Numbered from the stretch's first letter, positions 8,665 through 17,752 are shown. The stretch: 64,000 nt of DNA from Pseudomonas cremoricolorata (GCF_000759535.1 NZ_CP009455.1:992001-1056000), one strand, 5' to 3'. The notes: a model not told the origin generated them from the letters alone. A program made the numbers and translations.

Positions 8665-9728
8665 CCCCCGCGCAGTTCTCCAGCGCCGTGCTGGACTGGT
8701 TCGACCGCCACGGTCGGCATGATCTGCCCTGGCAACAGGGCATCAACCCGTACCGGGTATGGGTCTCGGAAATCATGCTGCAGCAGACCCAGGTGAGCAC
8801 CGTGCTCAATTACTTCGAGCGCTTCATGCAGGCGCTGCCCACCGTGCAGGCGCTGGCCGAGGCGCCCGAAGACGAAGTGCTGCACCTGTGGACCGGGCTG
8901 GGTTATTACACCCGTGCGCGCAACCTGCAAAAAGCCGCGAAGATCGTCGTCGAGCAGCACGGCGGCGAATTTCCGCGCAGCGTCGAGCAGCTCACCGAGC
9001 TGCCCGGCATCGGTCGCTCCACCGCCGGTGCCATCGCCAGTATCAGCATGAACATCCGCGCGCCGATTCTCGATGGCAACGTCAAGCGCGTGCTGGCCCG
9101 CTACACCGCCCAGGCCGGCTACCCCGGCGAGCCGAAGGTGGCCAACGCGCTGTGGGCCACCGCCGAGCGCTACACGCCGATGACCCGGGTCAACCACTAC
9201 ACCCAGGCGATGATGGACCTGGGCGCCACGCTGTGTACCCGCAGCAAGCCCAGTTGCCTGATCTGCCCGCTGCAACGCGGCTGCGAAGCGCACCTGCTCG
9301 GCCAGGAAACGCACTACCCCGAACCCAAGCCACGCAAGACCCTGCCCCAGCGACGCACGCTGATGCCGATGCTGGCCAACGAGGACGGCGCCATCCTGCT
9401 TTACCGGCGCCCCTCCACGGGCCTGTGGGGCGGTTTGTGGAGCCTGCCGCAGCTGGATGATCTGACCCAGCTCGACGACCTCGCCGCGCAGCACGGCCTG
9501 CGCCTGACCGAGCGCCACGCCCTGGACGGCCTGACCCACACCTTCAGCCACTTTCAGCTGGCGATCGAGCCCTGGCTGATCCGCGTCGAGCCGCTGGGTG
9601 CCCACGTGGCCGAGGCCGACTGGCTCTGGTATAACCTCGCCACCCCGCCGCGCCTGGGCCTTGCCGCCCCGGTGAAGAAACTGCTCAAACGCGCGGCCGA
9701 CGAACTGACCGCAGGAGATGCCCCATGA
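8661..9728 (+). CDS. mutY: A/G-specific adenine DNA glycosylase MutY
   Basis: MutY removes adenine mispaired with 8-oxoguanine. This 355-residue protein has all key parts. The catalytic Glu37 is in [11 protein letters not shown], the helix-hairpin-helix is [15 protein letters not shown], and the catalytic Asp is in [13 protein letters not shown]. The four [4Fe-4S] cysteines follow with the usual C-x6-C-x2-C-x5-C spacing (residues about 193-209). A C-terminal NUDIX-like 8-oxoG recognition domain spans roughly residues 230-350. It overlaps asmA by four bases upstream and yggX by four bases downstream. Together with mutM at 55 kb, the window carries two parts of the GO repair pathway. Confidence 0.97.
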   Translation: MTPAQFSSAVLDWFDRHGRHDLPWQQGINPYRVWVSEIMLQQTQVSTVLNYFERFMQALPTVQALAEAPEDEVLHLWTGLGYYTRARNLQKAAKIVVEQHGGEFPRSVEQLTELPGIGRSTAGAIASISMNIRAPILDGNVKRVLARYTAQAGYPGEPKVANALWATAERYTPMTRVNHYTQAMMDLGATLCTRSKPSCLICPLQRGCEAHLLGQETHYPEPKPRKTLPQRRTLMPMLANEDGAILLYRRPSTGLWGGLWSLPQLDDLTQLDDLAAQHGLRLTERHALDGLTHTFSHFQLAIEPWLIRVEPLGAHVAEADWLWYNLATPPRLGLAAPVKKLLKRAADELTAGDAP

Positions 9729-9997
9729 CCCGCACCGTGAAGTGCCGCAAGCTCAATCAGGAACTGCCCGGCCTCGACCGCCCGCCCTACCCCGGCGCCA
9801 AGGGCCAGGACATCTTCGACAACATCTCGCGTCAGGCCTGGGAAGACTGGCAAAAGCACCAGACCATGCTGATCAACGAAAAGCGCCTGAACATGATGAA
9901 CGCCGACGACCGCAAGTTCCTGCAAACGGAAATGGACAAGTTCTTCGCCGGCGAAGACTACGCCCAGGCCGAAGGCTACGTTCCGCCCAGCGCGTGA
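9725..9997 (+). CDS. yggX: Probable Fe(2+)-trafficking protein YggX
   Basis: This 90-residue cytoplasmic protein has the standard family length. It carries the conserved N-terminal cysteine ([10 protein letters not shown], Cys7) and the motif [15 protein letters not shown]. The family protects iron-sulfur proteins from oxidation and may shuttle iron. The ATG overlaps the mutY stop. Pairing with mutY, itself an Fe-S enzyme, is the usual arrangement in gammaproteobacteria. Confidence 0.96.
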   Translation: MTRTVKCRKLNQELPGLDRPPYPGAKGQDIFDNISRQAWEDWQKHQTMLINEKRLNMMNADDRKFLQTEMDKFFAGEDYAQAEGYVPPSA

Positions 9998-10047
9998 CGG
10001 AAAAATCGTAAGCGACGGAATTAATTTAAAAAATTTTCAAAAAGTCG

Positions 10048-10076
10048 TTGACGCAAGGTCTGAAAACCTTTTTAAT
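10048..10076 (+). promoter_or_regulatory. Sigma-70 promoter of tRNA-Phe
   Basis: TTGACG at 10048-10053 is followed after 17 bp by TTTAAT at 10071-10076, then a GC-rich discriminator just before the tRNA. This is the expected layout of a growth-rate and stringent-controlled tRNA promoter. The upstream flank (10021-10040) is an A/T tract resembling an UP element. Confidence 0.8.
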
Positions 10077-10086
10077 TCGCCCCGTC

Positions 10087-10162
10087 GCCCAGATAGCTCA
10101 GTCGGTAGAGCAGAGGATTGAAAATCCTCGTGTCGGCGGTTCGACTCCGTCTCTGGGCACCA
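10087..10162 (+). tRNA. tRNA-Phe (GAA)
   Basis: This 76-nt cloverleaf has an encoded CCA end. The acceptor stem pairs GCCCAGA with TCTGGGC. The anticodon stem GAGGA/TCCTC encloses the loop TTGAAAA, giving anticodon GAA. The T-arm contains GGTTCGACTCC. It is a single-gene unit with its own promoter and terminator. Confidence 0.97.
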
Positions 10163-10206
10163 CCTTCAGCTTCTGGTGGTTGCAAAGTTACCCGAAGCGA
10201 CACAAG

Positions 10207-10230
10207 AAACCCGCCCAGTGCGGGTTTTTT
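10207..10230 (+). terminator. Rho-independent terminator of tRNA-Phe
   Basis: An 8-bp stem (AAACCCGC with GCGGGTTT) around a 5-nt loop ends in a run of T. It lies 45 bases after the tRNA. Confidence 0.85.
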
Positions 10231-10311
10231 GTTGTCTGCGATTTACTTGAACACCCGCAGACGCCCGCGCTTCAATACGCCTCTCAGCCCGCCCCCAAGG
10301 ACTCGCACCCA

Positions 10312-10755
10312 ATGGCCACCAGCAGCAAACAACAGAAACGCGCCAAGCGCGCCGCCAGCAAGGCCAAGCAGAACCGCATGGTGCGCAGCGGCCAGGCGGT
10401 CAAAGCCAGCGCCGGAGACAGCGCCAGCGTCGAGCAGGTGTACACCAAGGCCATGGACTCGGGCAGCTATGACGCGCTGTTCGCGAAAATGAAAGAAGCC
10501 CAGGAAGGCGGGCTGGTGCCGATGATCTCGGTGTTCCTGGTCGACCCGCTGCTGGCGCTGGTGCTCAAGGGCCACAAGGAAGAGCACGCCACCGACTACA
10601 TCGTCATGGTCTTCACCGCCTACCGCGACTGGCTCGACGGCACCGACGCCGACACCACCATGGCCTGGCTGGAAAGCGACGAATTCCAGAACGCCTATAT
10701 CGAAGCCTCCGAAGTGGTGGCGCGTCAGCAGCAACAGCAGAAGCAGTACGGCTGA
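10312..10755 (+). CDS. Conserved hypothetical protein, 147 residues
   Basis: I do not recognise a named family. The ATG at 10312 is chosen because the upstream extension of the frame runs through the tRNA and its terminator. The N-terminal 40 residues are very basic and Lys/Arg/Ala-rich (SKQQKRAKRAASKAKQNR), suggesting nucleic-acid or ribosome contact. The rest is acidic and helical, with a hydrophobic centre (GLVPMISVFLVDPLLALVLKG), and the C-terminus is glutamine-rich (RQQQQQKQYG). There is no signal peptide. It lies between tRNA-Phe and gabP and is convergent with gabP across a strong terminator. Codon use matches the surrounding core genes, so it is probably a resident gene. Confidence 0.75.
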   Translation: MATSSKQQKRAKRAASKAKQNRMVRSGQAVKASAGDSASVEQVYTKAMDSGSYDALFAKMKEAQEGGLVPMISVFLVDPLLALVLKGHKEEHATDYIVMVFTAYRDWLDGTDADTTMAWLESDEFQNAYIEASEVVARQQQQQKQYG

Positions 10756-10776
10756 CGCCCGGCTTCACCGCCCAAC

Positions 10777-10812
10777 AAAAAAGGCCGCGCCCCTCACAGG
10801 GCGCGGCCTTCG
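10777..10812. terminator. Bidirectional terminator between the 147-residue protein gene and gabP
   Basis: A perfect 12-bp stem (10781-10792 with 10799-10810) closes a 6-nt loop, with an A-run on its left side. That gives a T-run for leftward transcription of gabP; it also blocks rightward reading from 10312. Confidence 0.8.
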
Positions 10813-10829
10813 TCATCCAGCTAGCTCAA

Positions 10830-12218
10830 TCAATGATCGAGCACAGCCTTGCCCGCAGCACCACGCTTGCGCTGCACCAGCAAACCAGCCGCCACCACCG
10901 CGATGCTCAGCAGCGCCGTAGCGAGGATTTCTACGCGGTGATCTTCGCGCAGCGCCATCACCGTCAACACCGCGATGATGAAACCGATGGTCAGCCAGGT
11001 CAGACCCGGGAACAGCCACATCTTGAAGGCGATCTGCTCACCGCGGGCCTCACGCTGGCTGCGCATGCGCAGTTGCGAAACCGCGATCACCAGGTACACC
11101 AACAGGGCGATGGCGCCAGAGCTTGCCAGCAGGAACTCGAACACCGCAGCCGGGGCGACGAAGTTGGCGAACACGGTGAGGAACGCCGCAGCGGTCGACA
11201 GCAGCACGGCCCAGTACGGCGTACCGGCCTTGGAGGTGCGCTGCGCCACTGCCGGGGCATCACCGCGCTTGCTCAGCGAGAACAGCATGCGCGACGAGGT
11301 GTACAGCGCCGAGTTCAGGCAGCTGGTAACCGCGATCAACACCACGATGTCGACGATCAGCTTGGCGTTCGGTACACCGATACGCGCCAGCACGGTCTGG
11401 TAGGAACCGATTTCCGCCAGCGCCGGGTCGTTCCACGGCACCAGGGCCACGACCAGGAAGATCGACACCAGGTAGAACAGGCAGATCCGCCAGATCACCG
11501 AATTGGTAGCGCGGGTGATCTGCTTGCCTGGGTCTTTCGATTCCGCCGCCGCGATGGTGACGATTTCCGTGCCCATGAACGAGAACATGGTGGTCAGCAT
11601 CGCCGCCAGCACCGCGCCCAAACCATTGGGCATGAAGCCCTGGGTGTCGAACAGGTGGCTGGCACCGCTGACCTGGCTGCCCGGCACCAGGCCGAACATG
11701 GCCACGCAGGCCACGACGATGAAGGCGATGATCGCCAGCACCTTGAGCAGCGCGAACCAGAACTCGAACTCACCGTAGTTCTTCACGCTGAACAGGTTGG
11801 TGCCGGTCAGCGCCAGGGTGATCAACAGGGAAAACGCCCACAGATCGACGGCCGGGAACCAGGCATGCAGGATCGCCGCAGCCGCGTTGGCCTCGAGCGG
11901 AATCACCAGTACCCAGAACCACCAGTACAGCCAGCCGATGGTAAAGCCCGCCCAACGACCAATGGCGCGGTCGGCATAGGTGGAGAACGACCCGGTGTCA
12001 GGCGAGGCGATGGCCATCTCGCCGAGCATACGCATCACCAGAATCACCAGCGTGCCGGCGGCGGCATAGGCCAGCAGCACCGCCGGTCCAGCGGCGGCGA
12101 TGGCGTGGCCTGAGCCAACGAACAGGCCGGCACCGATGACGCCAGCGATGGACAGCATGGTGACATGCCGTTGTTTGAGCCCCTGAGCGAGGTCATTGGA
12201 ATTGTGCTTACCGCTCAT
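10830..12218 (-). CDS. gabP: Amino acid permease, GABA permease type (GabP)
   Basis: This 462-residue, 12-TM member of the APC superfamily belongs to the amino acid transporter family with AroP, LysP and GabP. The first helix carries the substrate-binding loop VIGAGLFVGSGHAI. The segment LGEMAIASPDTGSFSTYADRAIG and the later FSFMGTEIVTIAAAESKDPGKQI are family hallmarks. The sequence looks closest to GabP (4-aminobutyrate:proton symport), but specificity among APC permeases is hard to read by eye. It is transcribed leftward from the 603-bp intergenic region shared with the ABC importer operon. Confidence 0.85.
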   Translation of the reverse strand: MSGKHNSNDLAQGLKQRHVTMLSIAGVIGAGLFVGSGHAIAAAGPAVLLAYAAAGTLVILVMRMLGEMAIASPDTGSFSTYADRAIGRWAGFTIGWLYWWFWVLVIPLEANAAAAILHAWFPAVDLWAFSLLITLALTGTNLFSVKNYGEFEFWFALLKVLAIIAFIVVACVAMFGLVPGSQVSGASHLFDTQGFMPNGLGAVLAAMLTTMFSFMGTEIVTIAAAESKDPGKQITRATNSVIWRICLFYLVSIFLVVALVPWNDPALAEIGSYQTVLARIGVPNAKLIVDIVVLIAVTSCLNSALYTSSRMLFSLSKRGDAPAVAQRTSKAGTPYWAVLLSTAAAFLTVFANFVAPAAVFEFLLASSGAIALLVYLVIAVSQLRMRSQREARGEQIAFKMWLFPGLTWLTIGFIIAVLTVMALREDHRVEILATALLSIAVVAAGLLVQRKRGAAGKAVLDH

Positions 12219-12821
12219 AAACCTACCTTTGTAAGGAGTGGACCAACTCGAACCCCATGAACGTCATGCGTTCTGCGATGTTTAGCCGCAAGCGGGTCCG
12301 GTGTGGTGCATAGGGCAATAAGCGGGCCAGATGAGAATGGGCGCATCATGAAACATCTGGAAATCAATGCCGACGCGGGGTGCCGGCCTTCGGCCACGGA
12401 CTGACCGAAAGGTCATTAAATCCCTGCGATTTCGCTGGATTACAGAAATACTCACTTACATGTGTCCCGAGGGTGCGTCCAGATAACACCGCGCACGAAA
12501 ATAGGGCATAAAAGGAGCAACCGTAAGTTGCACCTATTTCAGCCAAGCTCTGCAACCTTGGTAGCACCTGGGCATAAACGGCTTCCCTCGGCGGGGTAAA
12601 ACTGGCACCATCGCGCCTTTTTTTCATCAAGGCTCAGGCGCCGGCCGCCCCCATGCGGTCATCCTCGCGACAGTCCACTGCATCGATGCGACAAACTGTC
12701 CCGGCAACGCGCCATGTCCCCTGCATCCTGGTTGGCTGTCATAGCGCCACATGCTAGCGTTGCGCAGGCCCGGAAGGCCGCCAAACAGCTGGGAATGCAC
12801 CCGAATACATGAGGACCGCAC
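12219..12821. other. Divergent regulatory region between gabP and the amino acid ABC operon
   Basis: This 603-bp gene-free interval must hold promoters for gabP (leftward) and the ABC operon (rightward). A GAGGA ribosome binding site precedes the ABC start at 12822, and an AAGG precedes gabP. I found no convincing -35/-10 pair and no sigma-54 (-24/-12) match. An 88-codon leftward frame at 12364-12630 lacks a ribosome binding site and is not called. Confidence 0.5.
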
Positions 12822-13595
12822 ATGGCTCAGGCCACGCCCGCGCTGGAAATCCGCAATTTGCACAAACGCTACGGTGAGCAAGAGATCCTCAAAGGCATCT
12901 CGCTGACCGCCCGCGATGGCGACGTGATCTCGATTCTCGGCTCGTCCGGTTCCGGCAAGTCGACGCTGCTACGCTGCATCAACCTGCTCGAGCACCCGCA
13001 CAAGGGTGAAATCCTCCTGGCCGGTGAATCGCTCAAGCTCAAGCCCGCCAAGAACGGCGATCTGATCGCCGCCGACAACCGCCAGATCAACCGTCTGCGC
13101 AGCGAAATCGGCTTCGTCTTCCAGAATTTCAACCTGTGGCCGCACATGTCGGTGCTCGACAACATCATCGAGGCACCGCGCCGCGTGCTCGGCCAGAGCA
13201 AGGCTGAAGCCATCGAAGCCGCCGAAGCCCTGCTCAACAAGGTCGGCATCTACGACAAGCGCCACGCCTACCCGGCGCAGCTCTCCGGTGGCCAGCAGCA
13301 GCGCGCCGCCATCGCCCGCACCCTGGCGATGAAGCCCAAAGTCATCCTGTTCGATGAACCGACTTCGGCGCTCGACCCGGAAATGGTCCAGGAAGTGCTT
13401 AATGTCATCCGCGCCCTGGCCGAGGAAGGCCGCACCATGCTGCTGGTGACCCACGAAATGAATTTTGCCCGCCAGGTGTCCAGCGAAGTGATCTTCCTGC
13501 ACCAGGGCCTGGTAGAAGAGCAAGGATCGCCGCAGCAGGTCTTCGAAAACCCGACCTCGGCGCGTTGCAAGCAATTCATGTCCAGCCACCGCTAA
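12822..13595 (+). CDS. Polar amino acid ABC importer, ATP-binding subunit (HisP/AotP type)
   Basis: This 257-residue ATPase has Walker A GSSGSGKST near residue 40, a Q-loop (FVFQNFNLWPHMSVLDNI), signature LSGGQQQRAAIARTLAM, Walker B VILFDEPTSALDPEMV and an H-loop His in LLVTHEMNFA. The wording of the Q-loop region and length match the HisP/GlnQ/AotP group. It energises uptake of a basic or polar amino acid through the two permeases downstream. It is first in a four-gene operon: ATPase, binding protein, permease, permease. Confidence 0.93.
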   Translation: MAQATPALEIRNLHKRYGEQEILKGISLTARDGDVISILGSSGSGKSTLLRCINLLEHPHKGEILLAGESLKLKPAKNGDLIAADNRQINRLRSEIGFVFQNFNLWPHMSVLDNIIEAPRRVLGQSKAEAIEAAEALLNKVGIYDKRHAYPAQLSGGQQQRAAIARTLAMKPKVILFDEPTSALDPEMVQEVLNVIRALAEEGRTMLLVTHEMNFARQVSSEVIFLHQGLVEEQGSPQQVFENPTSARCKQFMSSHR

Positions 13596-13606
13596 CGGAG
13601 CAACAC

Positions 13607-14362
13607 ATGCAGACCTACAAGAAATTCCTCCTGGCAGCTGCCGCCACGCTGGTCTTCTCCGCCAACGCCCTGGCCGCAGAAAAACTGCGCATGGGTATCG
13701 AAGCGGCCTACCCGCCGTTCAACAACAAGGACGCCAGCGGCAACGTGGTGGGCTTCGACAAGGACATCGGCGACGCCCTGTGCGCCAAGATGAAGGTCGA
13801 GTGCTCGGTCGTCACCTCCGACTGGGACGGCATCATCCCGGCCCTGAACGCCAAGAAGTTCGACTTCCTGGTGTCGTCGCTGTCGATCACCGACGAGCGC
13901 AAGCAGGCGGTCGACTTCACCGACCCCTACTACTCCAACAAGCTGCAGTTCATCGCCAAGAAAGGCACCGAGTTCAAGACCGACAAAGACTCGCTCAAAG
14001 GCAAGGTGATCGGCACCCAGCGCGCCACCCTGGCCGGTAGCTGGCTGGAAGACCACTACGGCAGCGATGTCGACGTGAAGCTCTATGACACCCAGGAAAA
14101 CGCCTACCTTGACCTGGTCGCCGGGCGCATCGACGGCATCCTCGCCGACAAGTACGTGCAGTACGAGTGGCTCAAGAGCAAGGAAGGCCAGGACTTCGAG
14201 TTCAAGGGCGAACCTGTCGAGGAAAGCGACAAGATCGGCATCGCCGTGCGCAAGGGTGACGACAAACTGCGCAACGACCTGAACGCCGCGCTGAAGGAAA
14301 TCAAGGCCGACGGCACCTACAAGAAGATCAACGACAAGTACTTCCCGTTCAGCATCGAATGA
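13607..14362 (+). CDS. Periplasmic amino acid-binding protein of the ABC importer
   Basis: This 251-residue solute-binding protein is of family 3 (HisJ/ArgT/AotJ). A signal peptide occupies about residues 1-23 (KKFLLAAAATLVFSANALAA), with cleavage expected after ALA. The mature start EKLRMGIEAAYPPFNN, the GFDKDIGDALC motif and DWDGIIPALNAKKFD are typical of this family. ATG 13607 is chosen because it starts the signal peptide and follows AACGGAG. Ligand is probably a cationic amino acid such as arginine, ornithine, lysine or histidine; this cannot be fixed from sequence alone. Confidence 0.93.
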   Translation: MQTYKKFLLAAAATLVFSANALAAEKLRMGIEAAYPPFNNKDASGNVVGFDKDIGDALCAKMKVECSVVTSDWDGIIPALNAKKFDFLVSSLSITDERKQAVDFTDPYYSNKLQFIAKKGTEFKTDKDSLKGKVIGTQRATLAGSWLEDHYGSDVDVKLYDTQENAYLDLVAGRIDGILADKYVQYEWLKSKEGQDFEFKGEPVEESDKIGIAVRKGDDKLRNDLNAALKEIKADGTYKKINDKYFPFSIE

Positions 14363-14416
14363 TCCGCCCCGACTTGCGCGCCTGAGGGCGCGCAGGTTCC
14401 TGGAACGCACCTGCCC

Positions 14417-15112
14417 ATGACTATCGACCTCCACGGATTCGGCCCGGCGCTGCTCGCCGGCATGCTGATGACCGTCAAACTCGCGCTGTGCGCGCTGCTG
14501 CTGGGCCTGGTGCTCGGGCTGCTCGGCGCACTGGCCAAGACCTCGCCGAACAAGCCTCTGCAATGGCTGGGCGGCACCTATTCGACCCTGGTTCGCGGCG
14601 TGCCCGAACTGCTCTGGGTGCTGCTGATCTACTTCGGCACCGTCAACCTGGTCAACCGCCTCGGCGAAGCCCTGAACATCCCGGGTCTCGAGCTGAGCGC
14701 CTTCGCCGCCGGGGTCATCGCCCTGGGGCTGTGCTTCGGCGCCTACGCCACCGAGGTGTTCCGCGGCGCCATTCTGGCGATTCCCAAAGGCCACCGCGAA
14801 GCGGGCCTGGCGCTGGGGCTGTCGCGCGGGCGCATTCTTTCGCGGATCATCCTGCCGCAGATGTGGCGCATCGCCCTGCCGGGCCTGGGCAACCTGTTCA
14901 TGATTCTGATGAAGGACACCGCCCTGGTGTCGGTGATCGGCCTCGAGGAAATCATGCGCCACGCGCAGATCGGCGTGACCGTGACCAAGCAACCGTTCAC
15001 CTTCTACATGGTCGCCGCCATCATGTACCTGGCCCTGACCGTGATCGCCATGACCGGCATGTACTTTCTGGAACGACGCGCCGCACGCGGCTTCGTGAGG
15101 GCCGGGGAATGA
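14417..15112 (+). CDS. Amino acid ABC importer permease (HisQ/AotQ type)
   Basis: This 231-residue inner-membrane permease has about five helices. The N-terminal segment GPALLAGMLMTVKLALCALLLG and the EAA cytoplasmic loop (GHREAGLALGLSRGRILSRIILPQ) match the polar amino acid permease family. It follows the binding protein after 54 bp and overlaps the next permease by four bases (ATGA). It forms a heterodimeric channel with that partner. Confidence 0.93.
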   Translation: MTIDLHGFGPALLAGMLMTVKLALCALLLGLVLGLLGALAKTSPNKPLQWLGGTYSTLVRGVPELLWVLLIYFGTVNLVNRLGEALNIPGLELSAFAAGVIALGLCFGAYATEVFRGAILAIPKGHREAGLALGLSRGRILSRIILPQMWRIALPGLGNLFMILMKDTALVSVIGLEEIMRHAQIGVTVTKQPFTFYMVAAIMYLALTVIAMTGMYFLERRAARGFVRAGE

Positions 15113-15798
15113 ACTGGGACGTCATCATCAAGTACCTGCCGCGGCTCGCCGACGGCGCCATCCTCACCCTGGAGCTGGTAGCCATCGCGGTGATCGCCGG
15201 GCTGATTCTGGCGATCCCCATGGGCATCGCCCGCGCCTCGCGCAACCCCTGGCTGCGCGCCGTGCCCTATGGCTACATCTTCTTCTTCCGGGGCACGCCG
15301 CTGCTGGTGCAGCTGTTTCTGGTGTACTACGGCCTGGCCCAGTTCGATGCCGTGCGCAACAGCAGCCTGTGGCCGTACCTGCGCGATCCGTTCTGGTGCA
15401 CCGTGCTGACCATGACCCTGCACACCGCCGCCTACATCGCCGAGATCCTGCGCGGCGCCCTGCAAGCCATCCCCCGTGGCGAAGTGGAAGCGGCGCGGGC
15501 GCTGGGCATGTCCAAGGGCAAGGCGCTGTACTACATCCTGCTGCCGCGCGCCGCACGTATCGGCCTGCCGGCCTACAGCAACGAAGTGATCCTGATGCTC
15601 AAGGCCAGCGCCCTGGCCAGCACCGTGACCCTGCTGGAGCTCACCGGCATGGCCCGCACGATCATCGCCCGCACCTACCTGCCCGTGGAAATCTTCTTCG
15701 CCGCCGGCGTGTTCTACCTGCTGATCTCGTTTGTGCTGGTGCAAGGCTTCAAACTGCTGGAACGCTGGTTGCGGGTGGATGCGTGTCAGGGCCGCTAA
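15109..15798 (+). CDS. Amino acid ABC importer permease (HisM/AotM type)
   Basis: This 229-residue permease starts MNWDVIIKYLPRLADGAILTLELV. The EAA loop is visible (GEVEAARALGMSKGKALYYILLPRAARI), as is the FFFRGTPLLVQLFLVYYGL segment typical of HisM. The start overlaps the stop of the preceding permease, so the two subunits are made together. It is the last gene of the operon; a REP-like hairpin follows within 60 bases. Confidence 0.93.
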   Translation: MNWDVIIKYLPRLADGAILTLELVAIAVIAGLILAIPMGIARASRNPWLRAVPYGYIFFFRGTPLLVQLFLVYYGLAQFDAVRNSSLWPYLRDPFWCTVLTMTLHTAAYIAEILRGALQAIPRGEVEAARALGMSKGKALYYILLPRAARIGLPAYSNEVILMLKASALASTVTLLELTGMARTIIARTYLPVEIFFAAGVFYLLISFVLVQGFKLLERWLRVDACQGR

Positions 15799-15830
15799 GG
15801 CGGTACGTCTTCTCCTTATAGCAGCGCGTC

Positions 15831-15866
15831 TTACTCGCGAAGGGCCGCACCGCGGCCCCTTACCCC
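15831..15866. repeat. REP-like palindrome after the ABC importer operon
   Basis: CTCGCG followed by an inverted repeat AGGGCCGC/GCGGCCCCT (15841-15848 with 15852-15860) resembles a degenerate half of the short palindromes common between genes of P. putida. It may stabilise the operon's 3' end. Confidence 0.5.
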
Positions 15867-15885
15867 TGATAACGCTGACCAGCCG

Positions 15886-17121
15886 ATGACTCACCAAGAA
15901 CCCCTCCAAGGCCCCCACCTCCTGACCCGCTTCCAGGCCCTGGACCACTTCCTCACCCACCACCAACCCCTCTGGCGCCCCCGCCCCTTCCACCACCTGC
16001 ACCTGCCCTGGGAAACCGACCACCCAGCGCTGTCCACCTGGCTGCGCCAACAAACCCTGGAACAGGCAGAAGCCGCCGAGCACAGCGACGAAGCCCAGGC
16101 CCCACCCGAGCCCTTCCCCACCTGGGCCACCCAGGCCCAACATCTGGCCCACACCCAGGAACTGCCCACCATCGACCTGCACCCCGCCGCCCGACGCCTC
16201 GACGTCAACGTCCCCGGCCGCAAGTGGCAGCAGATCGAAGCCTTCGGCCGCCGCCTCGACTTCCAGGCCCCGCCCCGGCACTGGATCGACTGGTGCGCCG
16301 GCAAAGGCCACCTCGGCCGCCGCCTGCTGCAACCCGGCCAGCAACTGACCTGCCTGGAATACGACCCCGCCCTGGTCGACGCCGGCGCCGCCCTCAGCCA
16401 GCATCACCACCTGCCAGCCCAGCACCTGTGCCAGGACGTGCTGGAAAGCGACTGCGAGCGCCACCTCGATGCTCACAGCAGCGTGGTCGCCCTGCACGCC
16501 TGCGGCGACCTGCACGCACGCCTGCTGCAGCTGGCCAGCAGCAAAGCCTGCGCGCACATCGCCCTCGCCCCCTGCTGCTACAACCGCATTGCCGGCCAGC
16601 ACTATCAGCCACTCTCGGCCGCCGCCAAGGCAAGCCCCTTGCGGTTGTCACTCGACGACCTCGGCCTGCCACTGAGCGAAACCGTCACCGCCAGCGCCCG
16701 CACCCGCCGCCAGCGCGACCTGTCGATGAGCCGCCGCCTGGCCTTCGACCTGCTGCAACGCCAACAACGGCACACCGACGACTACCTGCCCACGCCTTCG
16801 CTGCCCGTCGACTGGCTGCACAAACCCTTCGCCGACTACTGCCAGGACCTCGCCACCCTCAAAGGCCTGACCCTCAGCGGCACCCTCGACTGGAGCGAGT
16901 GGGAAGCCCGCGGCTGGCAGCGCCTGGCCGAAGTGCGCAACCTCGAACGGGTACGCAACCTGTTCCGCCGCCCACTGGAACTGTGGCTGGTGTTGGACCG
17001 AGCACTGTTCCTCCAGCAACACGACTACGACGTGCGCCTTGGACATTTCTGCGAACACACACTGACTCCACGCAACCTACTGTTGCTGGCCGAACACAAC
17101 AGTGGAAAACCCTGTGGATAA
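15886..17121 (+). CDS. SAM-dependent methyltransferase of the PCCYNR-motif family (Methyltransf_32-like)
   Basis: This 411-residue cytoplasmic protein has a Rossmann methyltransferase core in the middle. Motif I is WIDWCAGKGHLGRRLL near residue 130, the acidic ribose-binding end of strand 2 is LTCLEYDP, and VVALHACGDLH and IALAPCCYNRI follow. The HACGD and PCCYNR motifs recall the METTL25/GSTCD-type methyltransferase group rather than common rRNA enzymes. The His/Gln/Pro-rich N-terminus (residues 1-90) is unassigned. The substrate is unknown. The gene stands alone after the ABC operon; its final codons overlap a perfect DnaA-box-like 9-mer. Confidence 0.8.
   Translation: MTHQEPLQGPHLLTRFQALDHFLTHHQPLWRPRPFHHLHLPWETDHPALSTWLRQQTLEQAEAAEHSDEAQAPPEPFPTWATQAQHLAHTQELPTIDLHPAARRLDVNVPGRKWQQIEAFGRRLDFQAPPRHWIDWCAGKGHLGRRLLQPGQQLTCLEYDPALVDAGAALSQHHHLPAQHLCQDVLESDCERHLDAHSSVVALHACGDLHARLLQLASSKACAHIALAPCCYNRIAGQHYQPLSAAAKASPLRLSLDDLGLPLSETVTASARTRRQRDLSMSRRLAFDLLQRQQRHTDDYLPTPSLPVDWLHKPFADYCQDLATLKGLTLSGTLDWSEWEARGWQRLAEVRNLERVRNLFRRPLELWLVLDRALFLQQHDYDVRLGHFCEHTLTPRNLLLLAEHNSGKPCG
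17113..17121 (-). promoter_or_regulatory. DnaA-box-like 9-mer
   Basis: TTATCCACA on the minus strand, overlapping the methyltransferase stop codon. It is a single site, so functional meaning is uncertain; two more copies lie at 29.5-29.6 kb. Confidence 0.4.
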
Positions 17122-17456
17122 GTCTGTGAACAAGCTTGTGATGAAATGCGCCAGACGTCCCTGAAATGCCGCCCTTGAGCCCCCTAGCACCCCTTCAGGC
17201 AAATGCGCAAGCCAGCAAAATCAGGCATTTGCAGCAAGCCTCCACACCGCGACCAACGGTCGCGCCTGTGCGTAAGGTTGGCATGCCCGTTGTGCATAAC
17301 GACTTTGCGCAATAGCACTAAAGCATCGTATAGGCGGCCAAAATACCCCCGGAAAATACACAAATAGCCTCACACTTTGGCACGCCAGCGCTTCAGCCCA
17401 ACCCTCACACCCGGTAGAATCCCCGCCCCGCCCAGCACCGCTCACAAGACCCGAAC
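17122..17456. other. Gene-free stretch upstream of a small lipoprotein
   Basis: This 335-bp interval shows no gene. A weak promoter candidate TTGCGC (17305-17310), 18 bp, TATAGG (17329-17334) could drive the lipoprotein at 17457. Confidence 0.4.
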
Positions 17457-17693
17457 ATGACCACCGTCCATCGCCTGACCCTGCTCCTCTGCGCCGCCCT
17501 GCTCACCGCCTGCAGCCACAGCCCAAGCACCTCATCCAGCAGCTGGCCAATCCCAGCCATGGAACTGGGCAGCGAACGCGGTCTGCCCATGGGCACCAGC
17601 CCCTGCCCAGCCAGCGGCTGCAGCCAGCAAAGCGTCTTCTTCAAGACCGCCCAGCACCAACCCGGCAACCCCCGCACCTACCGCGGCTGGTAA
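17457..17693 (+). CDS. Small putative lipoprotein, 78 residues
   Basis: A short signal sequence (residues 1-19) ends in the lipobox LLTAC, so Cys20 would be lipidated. The mature part is only about 58 residues, Ser/Pro-rich, with a second cysteine pair (PCPASGC) and a C-terminal RTYRGW. I do not recognise the family. The lipobox and the position of the ATG support a real gene. It lies upstream of tRNA-Thr in a lipoprotein-rich accessory zone. Confidence 0.65.
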   Translation: MTTVHRLTLLLCAALLTACSHSPSTSSSSWPIPAMELGSERGLPMGTSPCPASGCSQQSVFFKTAQHQPGNPRTYRGW

Positions 17694-17752
17694 GGAAATT
17701 CTCCTTTCGTCACGGGGATTTAGCTTTATCGCAGGCTAAAGCAACTAAGAGG

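Noticed and set aside
12600..12620. Sigma-54 promoter upstream of the ABC operon (TGGCAC near 12605)
   Set aside because: The GC element does not occur at the required spacing from TGGCAC.
12364..12630. 88-codon minus-strand frame between gabP and the ABC operon
   Set aside because: No ribosome binding site, no family pattern and no coupling to a neighbour; it lies in a region that must hold promoters.
15004..16602. Long minus-strand frame over the permease and methyltransferase genes
   Set aside because: It crosses two real genes and an intergenic repeat; composition is typical of an antisense shadow.
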